Positions 1 to 12,784 of a stretch of 64,000 bases of DNA are shown here, in pieces. This DNA comes from Ryuthela nishihirai (taxonomy: Eukaryota > Arthropoda > Arachnida > Araneae > Heptathelidae). Location: positions 64,188,446 to 64,252,445 of the forward strand of contig JAWZYU010000013.1 in assembly GCA_038380435.1 (NCBI GenBank), read 5' to 3'. The position numbers and the translations under genes were made by a program. Each line of letters opens with the position of its first letter. Positions within the stretch are counted from its first letter, which is position 1. The notes beneath the pieces were generated by a model. It had not been told where the DNA came from, ran no database searches, and was given only the letters and a program-made list of their open reading frames with translations.

Positions 1-2355
1 TATTTTGGTAACTAGCTGGCGATTGTATTTGTCTTATAATGTCCCCTGTCATATAATGTCTTACGGATTACGTGCAGGGTCAAAAACTCAAAAAACCAAA
101 ATTATTAGGAATATTGCATAAATAATTTAAGTCAAGTTACATGTCTTAACTTAATCTGTCAATGTTACGAATGTTATAATATTATGTTCTATATCATTCT
201 GTTAGTTCATAACTGAAGTGTTATAATTAGTATATTCACATATACTAATAATAGTTTTATAGTCCGCTACCTTCCTGCTATGTCGTTTAAAGACTAAGTG
301 TATATAATATTAAAAATTATAAATACGTCAACCAACTTTAACACAAACGTGGCAACAATGTCTAACTCATAATATAAAATTTTAAAATCTTGTTTCTGTA
401 AATTTTTGTGTATATCCATGCTATTCTTGACTACCTCTTAAAGACAGCCCTACCTTGAACAAGCTTAGCCAGTTCGCATTCCTTCCCCGCAACCTCCCAC
501 ACACTATGGCTCTCAACTCAGTCTGCACAGCCACTCCTAACTGCCATGCTAATCCTCATCCAAATCAGCTCATACTTCAGTACATAAACACCGGCCCCTG
601 CCGTAACCATCGAGACTCAAGGCCTTTTCACGAGCCTTTTCACTGGTAACGTCACACGTTCTGACGTCAGCATTCGTCGATATAGCATCTTGACACCCCG
701 TAGCTGCTTGTGTGTTTGTTGGCGGGATTATTATCTTTAAATTATTATCTGGTGTTCAACAAATGTATTTTTAAACAATTTTTGCAAGATAAAAGATGAT
801 TGTTTGTTAGAGAATTTAGGAAATAAGAAAAAATATCTTAGTGCCAAAAAGAGAAAGTTGTCTACCCTCAATAAATAGTATCCACAGAATTAACTGTTGG
901 CTTTGATATTAATAGTTTTGTGACAAACAGTTTTTCTGGCATGTGGGATTTGAACCATATCTCTCCAGGTACATGCCACAGTGTTCTAAGACACCTAAAC
1001 TAATAAGTTATATTAGTGGAAAAATGGCAGAGTCTGTTAGTTTAGTGGTACCACTGGCTTATATCTGGAAGGATGTATGCCTAAATGATTTAATCTTTCT
1101 TTACCAGAGTGCATAGAATTATTTTTTTAACAATCGAAGATTGATTAGAGACTATTTTCTTTACATTTGGGAGGTTAGTTGAGCGATTTATTGTCAAATC
1201 TTTAGTCATAGATTTAAAGGTAGCTTTGTAAACTAAAATATATATGTGTGTGTGCTTGCAGTAAATTGTAGTTTCTAAAGTTTAGATGCATTTTTCCTGC
1301 TAGTTTTTTAATATGTATTCCATCGGAAGGTTGTATCCATGTCCAAATATTATTCAAATATCCATGTCGAAATATTATTCAATTTAATGAGAGTTCAGAA
1401 AAAAATACAGCTCAATATTCCTATTAATTCAGTCTAATCACTAAGAAAAAGTATTGAAATTAAATCATAACTAACTGAAATTGTTACAACTAAAGCTATT
1501 ACAGTATATCATTAATTTTTAATTCACATTTCCAATAAAATTGTTCTGAATAATTTTTGTGTGTTTTTTTCTCTTTTTAATAAAACACACTAATTTTCCA
1601 TAACAATTTATATGTCACGATTATATTATTAATGGTACAAACAACTGGATCAGTTATTGACAACATTTATCGCGAAAAATATGTGAAGGAAATGATTTTA
1701 TTTTTGTTAATATATAACCGAGTAATTATTTGCATTTAACTTTATTTTTAAACATATTGTGTCATTGTAATTATACGTACAACCGATTATGACGCTTCTG
1801 GTAATTTATATGTCGTTCTACATGTTCAGAGAACGTTAAACCACGATTACATTTTGAGTCATCAATTTAGCACAATTACAAATCAAGATCTATTTTAGTT
1901 TCAACGTCTTCCCTATTTTAAGGTTTGCCATAGAAATATTACTCTAATGTACATATATACCATATAATAATACCATGTCAATCAGTTTTTGAGTACAGTG
2001 CTACACAAAAATGCCCTCCCGATCTTATAAAAAAAAGTAAATGCTCGATTTGCTACGATAGAACTACGTGCGCAGGATGCACTGTGAATCCACAGGATGT
2101 GACGTCAGTTTAGACTGCAAAGGCTTGAGTCTCGAAGGTTACGCCCCTGCCCATCCTCTCGGACATAGAAAAGGTTCCGAGAATAGCAAAGTCAACTGAA
2201 ACATTCTCACCTATGTATCTTAAAATCTGTTCTGCTGTGCTCTCAGTCTCAGAATCTTTACTCGTCAGAGTACATCTCAGATCTCTCTTTCTAGAATAAT
2301 TTCCCTATTGAAATTATTGTTTAGGGTAATTAAACCAGTTGATTATCTCTTTGTT
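1..2355. other. AT-rich stretch without recognisable gene
   Basis: Only short open frames with no family resemblance and no repeat shared with the rest of the window were seen. The last 250 bases or so should include the 5' flank of the piggyBac copy, but I could not find a TTAA-flanked terminal repeat by eye. Confidence 0.5.
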
Positions 2356-4060
2356 ATGGCGTCTAAACGAAAGAAAGCTTTATCAGAAGTTGAGATTCAT
2401 AAATTATTATTTAACGACTCTGATACTTCAGAATCTGAAACTGAACTGGATGTATCTGACATATATCCAAACGCTGCAAATTCTGACTCTGAAGATGAAA
2501 TTCCAGTATGTGAAAATGGTGAGAAAGATTTAGAAAATGAATTTTTGAATGTTGACTATAGCCCAATAAATTGGACAGACACAGTTAATAACGACGCAGT
2601 GTTTATGAATTATTGCGAAATCACTGCTGGTCCTGTTCATGAACTGCCTCCTGGATCATCAGCTATCCCTTATTTTAAATTGTTGTTTACCCATGATATT
2701 ATGGAAATATTAAGAATTAACGCAAACAAATATGCAGAATACTGGGAAAAGGCTCGGAGTTCTAATGATCAAAACTGGAAGTCAGTAGAGAGTATTGACG
2801 AATTTTGGGGATTTGTCGAAATTATTATGATTATGGGTCTTGTTCGGATGTCAAAAATGTCAGATTACTGGTCACTAAATCCCATATTAGGGAATGATGC
2901 AGTGAAACGTATTATGAGTCGCCAGAGATTCTTAAAAATCCTCCAATATTTTCACATCTCAGATCGAGAAAAAGAGTCCAAAGATGGAGACCCAAGTTAT
3001 CATTTATTACAGAAGTTCGAGCCACTGACATCCGAACTAAAACATAAGTTTTCTGCACATTTTAATCGATACCGAAAAATTTCTGTGGACGAAGCGTTAA
3101 TTAAATGCAAAGGAAGATTGGGCATAGCGCAATATATGCCGCTAAAACCTGCAAAGAGAGGACTGAAAGTGTGGATGTTGTGTACCTCATGTCTGGGCTA
3201 TACATTAAATTACGAATTTTATTGCGGTAAAAATGATAAAATTTCTAGATCTAGAAAAGGATTGGGATACGATGTAGTGATGCATCTGGTGAAGTGTTTG
3301 AGAAGTAAGTTTCATAACATATATTTTGATCGTTTTTTTTTCTAGCGTTGCTCTAATGTGCGATTTACTAAAAGTAGGGTATTGTGCTTGTGGAACTGTA
3401 ATGGCAAATAGAAAGTATTTGCCTCAGAATTTAGAAAACGTAACTTTAACAGAAAAGGGTGAAAATGAAAGCTTTCATTGTAATGAAGTGCCAAATTTAT
3501 TGTGTAACACTTGGATGGATAGAAAGCAAATCTATTTGTTGTCAACAAAGGAAAAAAATGAATGTTGCACGGTTAGAAGGAGAAAAGGCCCAGAGGTCAA
3601 TGAAGTGACTTGTCCTTTGGCTCTTTCAAATTATGATGAATACATTGGGTGGAGTAGATCTGGCAGATCAAAAAAGAAAATATTATAGTGTTGCCAGGAA
3701 ATCGTTTAAGTGGTGGTTCTATGCATTTTGGTTCCTGTTGGAACGGCGGTGAACAATTCATTTATTATTTACACGACAACAAATTTTCCACTTGAAAAAT
3801 GGCCCAAATCACTTCGGGATTTTAAAATAGAAATGATTGACGAGTTGTCGAAAGATTTCCCAAGTCGAAAACGAACAGCCACAATCGACGACCATAATAA
3901 TCATATTCATAAAAGAAGAAAAATCACGGGTAGAAAAAGAACATGCGCAAAGTGTCGAAAACTGAATCAGAGAACTCTTTCTGGAAGGCAAGTGGAAAGT
4001 TTTTGGGAATGTGAGCACTGTAGAATTTGTCTTTGCATACCTTGTTTTAATTCTCATTAA
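2356..4060 (+). pseudogene. piggyBac-family transposase, frameshifted
   Basis: The start MASKRKK and the acidic Ser/Asp-rich N-terminus are typical of piggyBac transposases (PGBD-like), which cut and paste DNA at TTAA sites. The reading frame runs from 2356 to about 3345 and then breaks at a T-run next to the second catalytic aspartate. It continues in other frames to a C-terminal Cys-rich zinc-binding domain (about 3943-4057: CAKC, then CEHC, CLC and C). The catalytic aspartate codons can be placed at 3088-3090 (SVDEALIKCKGR), 3328-3330 (YFDRF) and 3657-3659 (GGVDLADQ), but they lie in different frames, with at least three frame changes between them. The open frame also extends upstream to 2308, but 2356 fits the family start better. 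No terminal inverted repeats or TTAA duplication were recognised, so the element is probably truncated or old. A SINE-B lies just downstream. Confidence 0.88.
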
Positions 4061-4237
4061 TATTTTAGAAAATTAAAAGCATAATACTTATTTATAAAAC
4101 CTAAATATTCTTCTGCGATTTATTTGGTTGTATCTTCTATAACATATACTCTTAAAAGTTGTTCGGTAGGTTCTGGATATGATATATAATAAATGCATAT
4201 TAATATAGCAAATATATAGAATATTATAATAAAAAGA

Positions 4238-4433
4238 AATAAATACCTCCTCAAGGATCTGCTTGCAACAGAGGTATGACAGGAGTCTATTAGTTTATAT
4301 GCCATAGTATAAGGTCTGTGAGGATGGCGGGACCTCTGCAGAAAGACAAAAAAAAAATCCATCCCTTAACCAGGGCCCGAACCTAGGTCCCTTTGATCAG
4401 TAACCAATCACGCTAACCACTCGCCCACTAGAG
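4238..4433 (-). mobile_element. SINE-B copy, full length
   Basis: On the minus strand the tRNA-like head is at 4433 and the body ends in the A/T-rich tail near 4238. The head has the A-box-like GTGGGCGAGTGGTTAGCG and the B-box-like GGTTCGGGCCC (diverged). The body shares the segments around GACAGGAG and CTGCTTG with the other copies. It follows directly on the piggyBac remnant. Confidence 0.85.
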
Positions 4434-5128
4434 GTAAGAAAGTATTAATTTTATCAGAAATAAACAAAATTTGCTCCACCTATATACCGTGGTGTATCCA
4501 GCTAGTTCTAAAGGTTGTGAAGAGAGCGTGTTTTAATATATTGGTGAGGGGGGAGGGTTGATAAGTTCAGTTCTCTGATTTTCAGGCACTACCAAATATA
4601 AATATCGATTAATCCCTCAAAGTAGCAGAAAGGTTGTATAATACTCTTTTTGGTGGCCTGTTGTCTATATAAAATTATTTCGTCTGACTACAGAATGCAT
4701 TTCATACGCTAACTGCCTAACCCATAAAAATATTTTTTCCCTGACCACTGACATACACTTTATGTGAAAATTGCTGGGCTTTGGCTGATTCAATTTTTAT
4801 TTTTGTTTAGGAGAGTGCTATTTTATTATCACTTATTTCAGACGACTATATATTAGCTTTTTATTATATTTTATTTATTTATTGATTATTAACAAAATTG
4901 GGATATGAAAATAAACTTTACATTGCCTAATGAATAACAACAATCACATACAGAACCATTTCACTGTACACGCCACATGAAAGTACAATTACTGTAATGT
5001 TGCATTATAATACCAATGTAAATGTAACGTTTTCAACACTAAATATATAACAGTAATGTCTGTATACAGATACCTATATCGAGTCCAATTTTGATTGTAT
5101 ATCGGGGCATGTCTTACCCCATCCGTTT
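4434..5128. other. intergenic, nothing recognised
   Basis: AT-rich sequence with no coding frame or repeat match seen. Confidence 0.5.
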
Positions 5129-5345
5129 TTTGGTTGCGTGGTTATCGCGCTTGGTTACTGATCAAAGGGACCTGGGTTCGAGCCATTTCTCTTTGATCAG
5201 TAGCCAAGCGCGATAATCACGCTGACTTTCTGTTGGGTTCCCGCCATCCTCACAGCCTTCTACTATGTCATGTAAACTGACAGTCTCCTGTCAGAACTTT
5301 GCGGCAAGAAGCTGCTTGAAGAGGTATTTATCTGTTTTTTTTTAT
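5129..5345 (+). mobile_element. SINE-B copy with inverted duplication of its tRNA head
   Basis: The SINE-B head at 5136-5167 is followed after 23 bases by its own reverse complement (5191-5222, about 30 of 32 positions), and then by the normal body from about 5223 and the GAGGTATTTAT tail. The extra inverted head is absent from the other copies. The head could fold as a long hairpin. Confidence 0.8.
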
Positions 5346-6062
5346 TCACATACTATGCTCCCCAGTTATATTTTAGACATCATTATAATTAGAAACGTTA
5401 TATTCTTAGCTGCGACAATTATTTTAAATTAGCTATTGTGATTCAATTTTGGAAATTAAACATTAATATTTACAAAAAGTAAAAATGTGATGCATTCATC
5501 ACTGCCTTGAAAGAAAAAATGTAATCATCATTAAGCAACCTGAAATGTAGTCAGAAATTCTTTTACGAAAGACCGGAAGATAGATTATTCAGCGGTTGGT
5601 GGTATTAAAAATCCTGCAAGGGTTAATATTTTTTTTAATTTTCCTTTGCTAAACTTTTTAATGACATGTAATAGAAAAATAATGAAAAGGTTAACTCACG
5701 AGAAACCGATCTCGGGGGGTGAGAAGAACATAGCATCCTCCCCGTTCCTTAAACTAATAAATACCACATATGTTTTTCAAGAACATTTTTTTTTAAATAT
5801 CACTGAAACAGAAGGAAAATGCTACGTTTGCGAATGGTGTTCCGATCAGCTCCAGGTCAATAACGTTCCACCCAACCCTTAGTATGTTTTCTAGGACCGA
5901 GTCTTATGCATTTTTAAAGAAAACGGTAACACAAAAAAATGGAGGTGGAAATTCATACTGGAATGGAAATTCAGTCCTCCCCCCCCCCCATAATATACTT
6001 TTTTTCCTACTCGATTGAGTTCTCACCGCCTCTTAGTTTTTTTTTCTTCTAGATACGGGCCT
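5346..6062. other. intergenic with poly-C/poly-T tracts
   Basis: No gene is supported. The stretch around 5940-6060 (poly-C run, then a GATTGAG motif and a GATACGGGCCTG motif) resembles 22620-22760, so it may be a fragment of an unnamed interspersed repeat. Confidence 0.45.
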
Positions 6063-6262
6063 GGCCTGGGCTGTGTCACAAGGGACTCAGGGAAGTTATT
6101 GGGAGGCAGATTCGGAACAGTCATCCAACGTGTTCTTTATACAGAGTCCTTGTATATGGATCTCTTGTCCACGAAGCAATGGCATAAGCTTTCCAATCGA
6201 TGGAGAACGGCTTTTCCAAGTCCATCATTTCAAAGTATGGGAAGCGGATTTCCAATGGTCAA
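6063..6262 (-). mobile_element. degenerate SINE-A fragment
   Basis: Scattered SINE-A landmarks appear in order on the minus strand: the CACAAGG/CTCAG region, the CATCCAACGTGTTCTTTA block near 6124 and the TTTCCAAGTCCATC block near 6213. It is strongly diverged and lacks the head. Confidence 0.6.
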
Positions 6263-6461
6263 AGAGCTCTTGTAAAGGTACCGCAACACATTAACTTGTA
6301 TTGAACTTTTCACAGCGGCTGGGACACTTTTGGAATTCCTCCTTGGAGAAAAGAAATCAGGGTGTTTTGACTCGCGCTGCTGGCGGCGTAGAGCGCATAG
6401 AGGGAGTGGGTCACCCTGTACCGCCTGCAGTACACTGGCGATGTGGACATAATAATAAATA

Positions 6462-6626
6462 GCCATGGATGTCTGATAAGGAGCCTGCCAATTTAATAAG
6501 CCACAGTAGAAGTCTGTGAGGATGGCGGGACCTCAGCGGAAAGACAGCACAAATAACCACGCCTTACCCGGGGCTCGAATCCAGGTCCCTTAGATCAATA
6601 GCGAACCGCGCTACTCGGTATACCCC
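6462..6626 (-). mobile_element. SINE-B copy, diverged
   Basis: Body and head are recognisable on the minus strand (GGCTCGAATCCAGG is the B-box complement near 6572). Its right part is included in the segmental duplication: the same diverged head is present at 47172-47280. Confidence 0.75.
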
Positions 6627-8038
6627 GACAAAAGAATTTGTTTCCGGTTGCATTGAAAGCTTGAAGAGAACTCACATCTGAGCAATTTGGTTCATTCTTT
6701 GCGTTTGGTTAATTGCTTCTCAGCGTAGATGTTTAGCGGAAAAAGAAATAAAAAAAAAATCATTTTTCGTATATTAAAGTAACAAATAAAAATAGTAAAC
6801 TTTTTTATTATATTAAAAAAGCATATTTTTATTTATTATTATATTAATATTATTAAATTAAACTTTTCAGATTCTGATTGTAGCTTAAAAATCGATGTAA
6901 GCGTTTGGCATATCTATGTTTTTACATTAATTAACAGAATATCATTTAAATATATGGTTGTGTTGGGTTGTTTTGCCTCTGAGCGACACTTTTTTGCACA
7001 CCATATGCTAAATGGCCAGGTCACACGGACCCCGAAGGCTCAGAGAAGGTTGGGGGAGAGGACCGACTGGAACAGCTGTTGGGAGACAGATGGTGGCCTT
7101 CTGTCAAGGCCATCCAGCGTGTTCTTTAAAGTGCATAGGGTATGGCTCTCCCGAACACGGTGCCACGGCTTAACGTCCCATCTGATGGACTGCGACCTTT
7201 CCAAGTCCATCGGTGTCCCCTATTGACCGCGGGAAGGGCAGGAGTTTTGCGGAGATAAATCTGAACGCTGACCCAGCTGGGACTCGAACCTGGGAACTAC
7301 AGATTACAAGCCTGGCGCGCTAATGATTGAGCTCCCCCCCCCCGCCCCATATGGTTGTATTTGCCCTAAATATATTACTACATTGTTATTTATTTCAACC
7401 CTAGAGTTTTTTCTTCAATATTCTGCAATGCAGTGGAATATCCCAAGTAAATCCTCATTCTCCCCTCCTAGCAGCATTTATTATCCAAGTCTAATACTAT
7501 ATAGTTTAGATGTGTACGAATGGGATTGTTTCAGGATGCATGGGTTTCAATAATGTGTTTTTTTTTAAATATAGTAAAAAGAGATATTCATGCAAAAAAA
7601 TTCTTTATGATGAAGGCAGACAGGCCCGAATCTATAAAAAAATATCGAGGGGGGGGGAGGCAAGAAGCACAATCGAGCTGTAAAAATGTAAGGTAAGTAA
7701 AAATGAAGAGATTGAATTTCCAATATAGTATAATATTTCCTCTTTCGTTTTACAGTTTATTTTTTACTTCTTAAAAAAAATGCATCGAATATAAATAAGT
7801 TTAAATGTAAACAGCTGTAAACTGCACTTAATTTAAAAATTCATACTGAATTTCTCATTGGGTGGCGGAAGCATTTTATTGTAATCAATCAGTGGCGGTC
7901 AGCATTTTTTTCCTGAGAAATAATAAGCAAAACACAATGATTTGTATTTTTTTAGTAGTTGAATATTGCATACTTTTAATACCATAACAGAAACGTAAAT
8001 TTCATCTGTATTGGCTTCATCTTAGATTGAACGTGACC
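6532..8038. repeat. segmental duplication, block 1, copy 1
   Basis: This block matches 47160-48676 nearly base for base, including unique AT-rich sequence, the SINE-A at 6962-7348 with its TSD, and a poly-G tract near 7652. The match stops at the word AGATTGAACG in both copies. Confidence 0.85.
6962..7348 (-). mobile_element. SINE-A copy, full length
   Basis: The copy is 387 bp, with the tRNA-like head at the right end and the tail at the left. It is flanked by the direct repeat ATATGGTTGT at 6952-6961 and 7349-7358, the expected TSD of target-primed insertion. The same insertion with the same TSD is present in the duplicate at 47617-47984. Confidence 0.92.
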
Positions 8039-8251
8039 ATATTTGCATAATTGCATGAGATCATCGCAGTCAAGCTGTAAGCCACAGTTCGATACCATGA
8101 TTATGGTAGAACGCATTACTTGTGGGACGCACAAAATGACGTCGAGGGACGCGCGCCTCTCTGCTTTAGAAGGAGTGCACAGTAGTTCCCATAGTCATTC
8201 GTCGTACCGTATTGTACAGCAAAAAAACTTTCATTTGTACCTCATTTTTGT

Positions 8252-8285
8252 GGGTACGCACTCACTGGTCAGCAACGGAGGCACG
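8252..8285 (+). repeat. left inverted repeat of the Harbinger-like element
   Basis: The 34 bases are the exact reverse complement of 13978-14011. The core is ACTCACTGGTCAGCAACGG. Confidence 0.8.
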
Positions 8286-9446
8286 GAATTGTCACTAGGG
8301 TTTGCCGTTTCCTCTGCTCCCTCGTTCACTTGCAAGGATTTTCCCGCGGAAGTTTACGATTCAGCTAGCTGCGCACGCATCGAAAGTGGGAGTGGGGCAG
8401 TTACAGCTTCCTCGTTTCGTTCAATGCTTATGGTTTGAGTTGAATGCGCGAATTTTTAAGTTGAGTAATACAATTAACTTAAAATGAGTAGTTCTGATGA
8501 AGAATTGTTTGTTTTGGCATCAATATGTGAAGAAGAAGAAACTGTTTGTTTAGAGATTTAGTTGATGATGACTCTAAATTTTTCAACTACTTCAGAATGA
8601 CTCATGAAAAATTCAGGAAACTACTCAATTACTTAAGAGAAGATTTGGCAAGAGAAAACGTTTCGACGCTCAGTGGGACCAGAAGAGAGGTTGTCAGTCA
8701 GCCTAAAGTAAGTCAATTAAGTTCTATTTTCCAAAAAACATTTTGCATAAATAATATTGTAAAGATAATCTTCAACAGCATTAAATTGGAAGTACAAGTA
8801 TTGTCAATTTTAATTCTATCTGTTTCTTAAGATTTACAGAGGTTTTATTCTATTGTGCCATTATTTTTATAACACAGTAACATTTTTATTAGACATACAT
8901 ACAACACATAAATTCTTCATGCTGCCATGGGCTTGGGAGATCCAACAGTCAAGTATAGTAGAAAATGTTAGTAACATAACTGAGAGCAAAAATTTGTTGG
9001 AATGTTTATTACATTTTCCAAGAAGCAAAATACAGCGATTTATCAGATTGCGAAAAATCCAACGAAGTGTCTCGATTCGATGTTGATTGTGTGAATGAGC
9101 TATTAACTTGTGACCACTTTGGTTGGCTTGATTTTGATATTATTGATGGGCCATAATCTTTGAGTGTTGAGTTGCATCTAGATGGTGCTGAAGGATTTGT
9201 AAGTGTTGATAAGTTGTACTGTGAGTGTGCTGATGGACTGTAAATTCTTTGTGATGAACTGTACACTGTTTGTGGGGATGAGATTCGCACAAGTTCTGAT
9301 GAACTACACCGTGGTTGTGGTAATGGGCTACATGCTGTTTGTATTGTTGGTCTGTATACCGTTGGTGACAACCAGCTGTAAGCTGGTTTTGTTGATGGTT
9401 TAGAGACGGCTTTTTTTTTATGTTTGGTAGACTGGTTCTGTTGATG

Positions 9447-10594
9447 AGCAAGACGCAGTTTGTAGATTGCATGTTGGTTGCTTTATTGGGCTAAGTGCAG
9501 AGGGAGATAATGAGAGGGACCCAGTGGCTTCAGATGTAGGTCTACGATGATGTAGAGGCCAAATGGCACTATTTGCAATTGGACTAGATTTGGAGGCCAG
9601 TTTACTTTCTACATCGTTAACTAGATTAAATATACTACGTTTGGGACCTGGGTTCGAGCCCCGGGTAAGGCATGGATGTTCGTGTTGTTTTCTGCTGAGG
9701 TCCTGCCATCCTCTCAGATCTTCTATTGTGGCATATAAACTGACAGGCTCCTGTCAGACCTCTGTGGCAAGCAGCTGCTTGAGGAGGTATTTATTTATTT
9801 ATTTTTTATTATTTTCATCTGTTCTGAAAGAGAAAATGTTTTGACTGTTTGAGCTATTGAAGTAAGGGATCATCAGTATCCTTGTCCATTTTACTGCCTT
9901 TTGATTTAAGGTATTCTTGAAAAACACTTGCTACTGTGGGTGTCTCTTGACGAGACAAGCAAATTCGCTTTCTTGAATATCTTACATTTTGATTTCTTGT
10001 TGTTGGTGTCGGGTGCGAACAGTTTGCAGATACGCTACAATCAGATACAGCAGAGTTATTTTCAGATTGAATATCTTCATCATCAGAATTGACTGCAGGC
10101 ACATTCGATAATTGTGTTTCGTTACCATTAAAGAAATGTGGTAAAAGAAAACTCAGTTCTTTTTCATACTTCGGCGGTTTCATGCTGGTCCACTTTTTGT
10201 TTTCCGCAGTTTAATTGCTTTTCGGAAGTTGTCTCTTACGCGTACCCATCGTTCCCTGCATTGCTCACCTGCAAAAATATTAAGGTAAATTACACAGTAA
10301 AGTAACCGATGCACCGATAAGAAATACAATGCATGATATTCGGATATTTTCAAACCGCTTTTTTGACTGATGTTACAATTGTTTTGACATTCTAATCCTG
10401 AACAATCTGGTACCAATAATTTGATTAAAAAAAATAACTTCCTAAAATAAATTTTAAGAAGTTAAAACGGTTATATAAATATGAATAATGCAAAAACATA
10501 TTTTTCCATTCTTTTTAGAGCAAAATATATATAGCAATATAAAAAATAAGGCAAATAAAATAGAATTAAAATCTAAGAGGCAGTCACGTATTCG
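9447..10594. repeat. segmental duplication, block 2, copy 1
   Basis: Matches 48732-49735 closely, except that this copy carries a SINE-B (9641-9812) and lacks 13 bases near 9863. The match ends at GTCACGTATTCG in both copies. Confidence 0.85.
9641..9812 (+). mobile_element. SINE-B copy, 5'-truncated
   Basis: Starts inside the head at GGGACCTGGGTTCGAGCCCC and runs to the TATTTATTTATT tail. The corresponding position in the duplicate (about 48930) is empty, so this insertion is younger than the duplication. Confidence 0.88.
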
Positions 10595-10861
10595 ATGGGC
10601 AGTGCGGTGTGTGAAAAGAAACTGCATAAAATTATACAAAGACGCTAACACCAAAACCGATTTTGATGTATTTGAACGGCTTTTATTAAGTTTCAGCTCC
10701 CCGTCGTCCCTAATTTTCTATACGGGCCTGCTGATGTCCCTTTGGCAATCTTCTATCATGATGTTAAAGATATTATTGGAAATAAAGAAGCATTTAAACC
10801 AGCGGCGTAGTAATTCAGATACAGATAAAATGGCTTTTACGTAGAATAAGGTGATATAGAA

Positions 10862-11058
10862 CAGTGCTGTCCAACTTCTCTAAGACCACGGGGCCATTTT
10901 TTTCTTTTGCCAATATTTCGCGACCAAAAAAAAAAGGATAGGATAGGTAATTGGTAGATTGTAAATGACAAAAAATTAAAAGGTGAATTACAGATATTTA
11001 TTCAAATTTTCAATTGAAAACTTGATTTTGTTCGCGGGCCGTTAATTGGACAGCGCTG
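10862..11058. mobile_element. hAT-type MITE with perfect 8-bp TSD
   Basis: A 197-bp element beginning CAGTGCTGTCCAACT and ending with the complement of CAGCGCTGTCCAATT (13 of 15 positions). It is flanked by ATATAGAA at 10854-10861 and 11059-11066. CAG termini and an 8-bp duplication are the hAT signature. It has no coding capacity. Confidence 0.93.
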
Positions 11059-12784
11059 ATATAGAAGAAATAGATTTATATTTTACTCTGAAAAATATCT
11101 GTGAAAAGACAACCGACTGAAGGTAGCTTTTCCAAACCCATCTCACTGAGGGCAAAAAGATAGATGAGGATAAAACACTTAAAAGGAATACAAATAATTC
11201 ATTTTTTTTTCAAGTGGTGTTACCAGAATATTCAATTCCGCCATTTCTACGCCACTAGTTTACATCACGAATTTTATTTTTTTATTTGTCTCTCATGCAC
11301 TCACTGAAATGTTCAAAATGTACTAAAAGTAATTTTTATGGTAAAGTACATCAATTAAAAATTCAATACATATTAGTTTATAAATTAATGTTGTTAATAT
11401 CAGCATTAATATCTTTCAGTGTTATTATATAGCGTGTTTAAAAATAGCTTTACAACTGTGAATGGTTATATAACGATTTTGATATTATTTTTTCTACGGG
11501 TAAAGATTACATGCACAGTTGCGAAAGTCAACGACAGACAGGTTACATCGCACCTGAGAAGAAATACATATCTGTCGGGTTATATTTGAAAGTCACATCT
11601 GTCACTTTGATATATCTGACAAAGCTTGATGCATCTTGAAATGCATTTCTGTGCTTTCGATTTGTATCTATATTTCATTGCTTTATTACAAAATATATAC
11701 ATCATTTCAAAGTTCTTAACCTACTTTCTAAAAAGCATAAATTAATTGAACTAAATACTGTCGGTAAAGTTAACTATTGATAAAAGTGCATGTACCTACA
11801 TTAATTTCATTCATTCTGTTGTAGTCTTTTATTACAAGGTGATTTTTTTTCTTTCTTCCAGGATTCTTGCCACTGGAAACTCCTTCAAATCGCTAGCTTA
11901 TAGTTATCGTTTGGGGGAAACGACAGTGAGAGAAATCGTCTACTCCACCTGCGAAGCGGTGTGGAAAACTCTGCAACCTATGGTAATGCCCGTCCCTACT
12001 GAACAAAGGTGGTGCGAAATTGCAAAAGAATTTTACGAAAGATGGAATTTTCCCAATGTAGTTGGTGCAATAGATGGAAAGCATGTGACAATACAGGCAC
12101 CTCAAAAAACTGGATCACTTTATTTCTGCTACAAGAAAACTTTCAGTATTGTGCTGATGGCTTTAGTTGATGCCAATTACAAATTTATTTCTGTTGATGT
12201 TGGTGCTTATGGCAAAAATTCTGATGGTGGAATATTCGCGAATTCTAATATAGGCAAAGCAATAAAAAATAACACCCTCGGAATTCCTCCAGATAAAAAG
12301 CTGCCTGGGAGCAATGACTCAATGCCACAGGTCATTGTAGGAGGCGAAGCATTTCCATTGAGTCGTAATGTGATGAGATCATATCCTGGTGTTCAATTAA
12401 AAAACGACGAAAAGAAAAAAAAAATTTAATCATCGATTAAGTAGAGCGCTTAACGTCTTTGAAAATGCATTTGGAATCCTGATTCGGAAATTCCGACTTT
12501 TTGAACGGAAATTATGCATGTCACCTGAACATTTAAACATTGTGGTCAGTGCTTGTTGTGGCCTGCATAACTTCTTAAGAGACGACAGTTCCTATTGGAC
12601 TGAAAATGAAATGGAATTTTCTGTCAATGATGCTGAAGCATTTACAAGCTTAGGCGGAATTGGTGGAAATGCTGCTGTGGTGGCTGTGGAAATAAGAGAA
12701 CGTTTCAAAAATTACTTTGCATCAGAAAAGGGTTCTGTCAGCTGGCAGAATAAGAAGATCACGGGAGGAAGAATATTTACCTAA

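Larger units (their letters stand above)
8484..12784 (+). pseudogene. PIF/Harbinger DDE nuclease (HARBI1-like), exons broken
   Basis: The transposase nuclease of PIF/Harbinger elements, which cuts DNA at the element ends. The N-terminal piece starts at ATG 8484 (MSSSDEELFVLASICEEEE) and then changes frame at about 8540. It continues as FRDLVDDDSKFFNYF to a consensus donor, AAA|GTAAGT, with the exon ending at 8707. The main catalytic piece starts near the acceptor TTCCAG (before 11862) with RILATGNSF. The first catalytic Asp is in GAIDGKHV and the second in GKNSDGGIF. A frameshift in the A-run at about 12411-12422 separates these from the Glu-containing ENAFGIL helix and the MSPEHLNIVV tail, which ends at 12784. 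The exon phases (0 and 2) do not fit directly and family members usually have a few residues between these pieces, so a small exon or coding segment is missing. The intron holds the second exon of the antisense MADF gene. Confidence 0.85.

Noticed and set aside
455..649. 64-codon frame near the left edge
   Set aside because: Biased composition, no domain, and not supported by neighbours.
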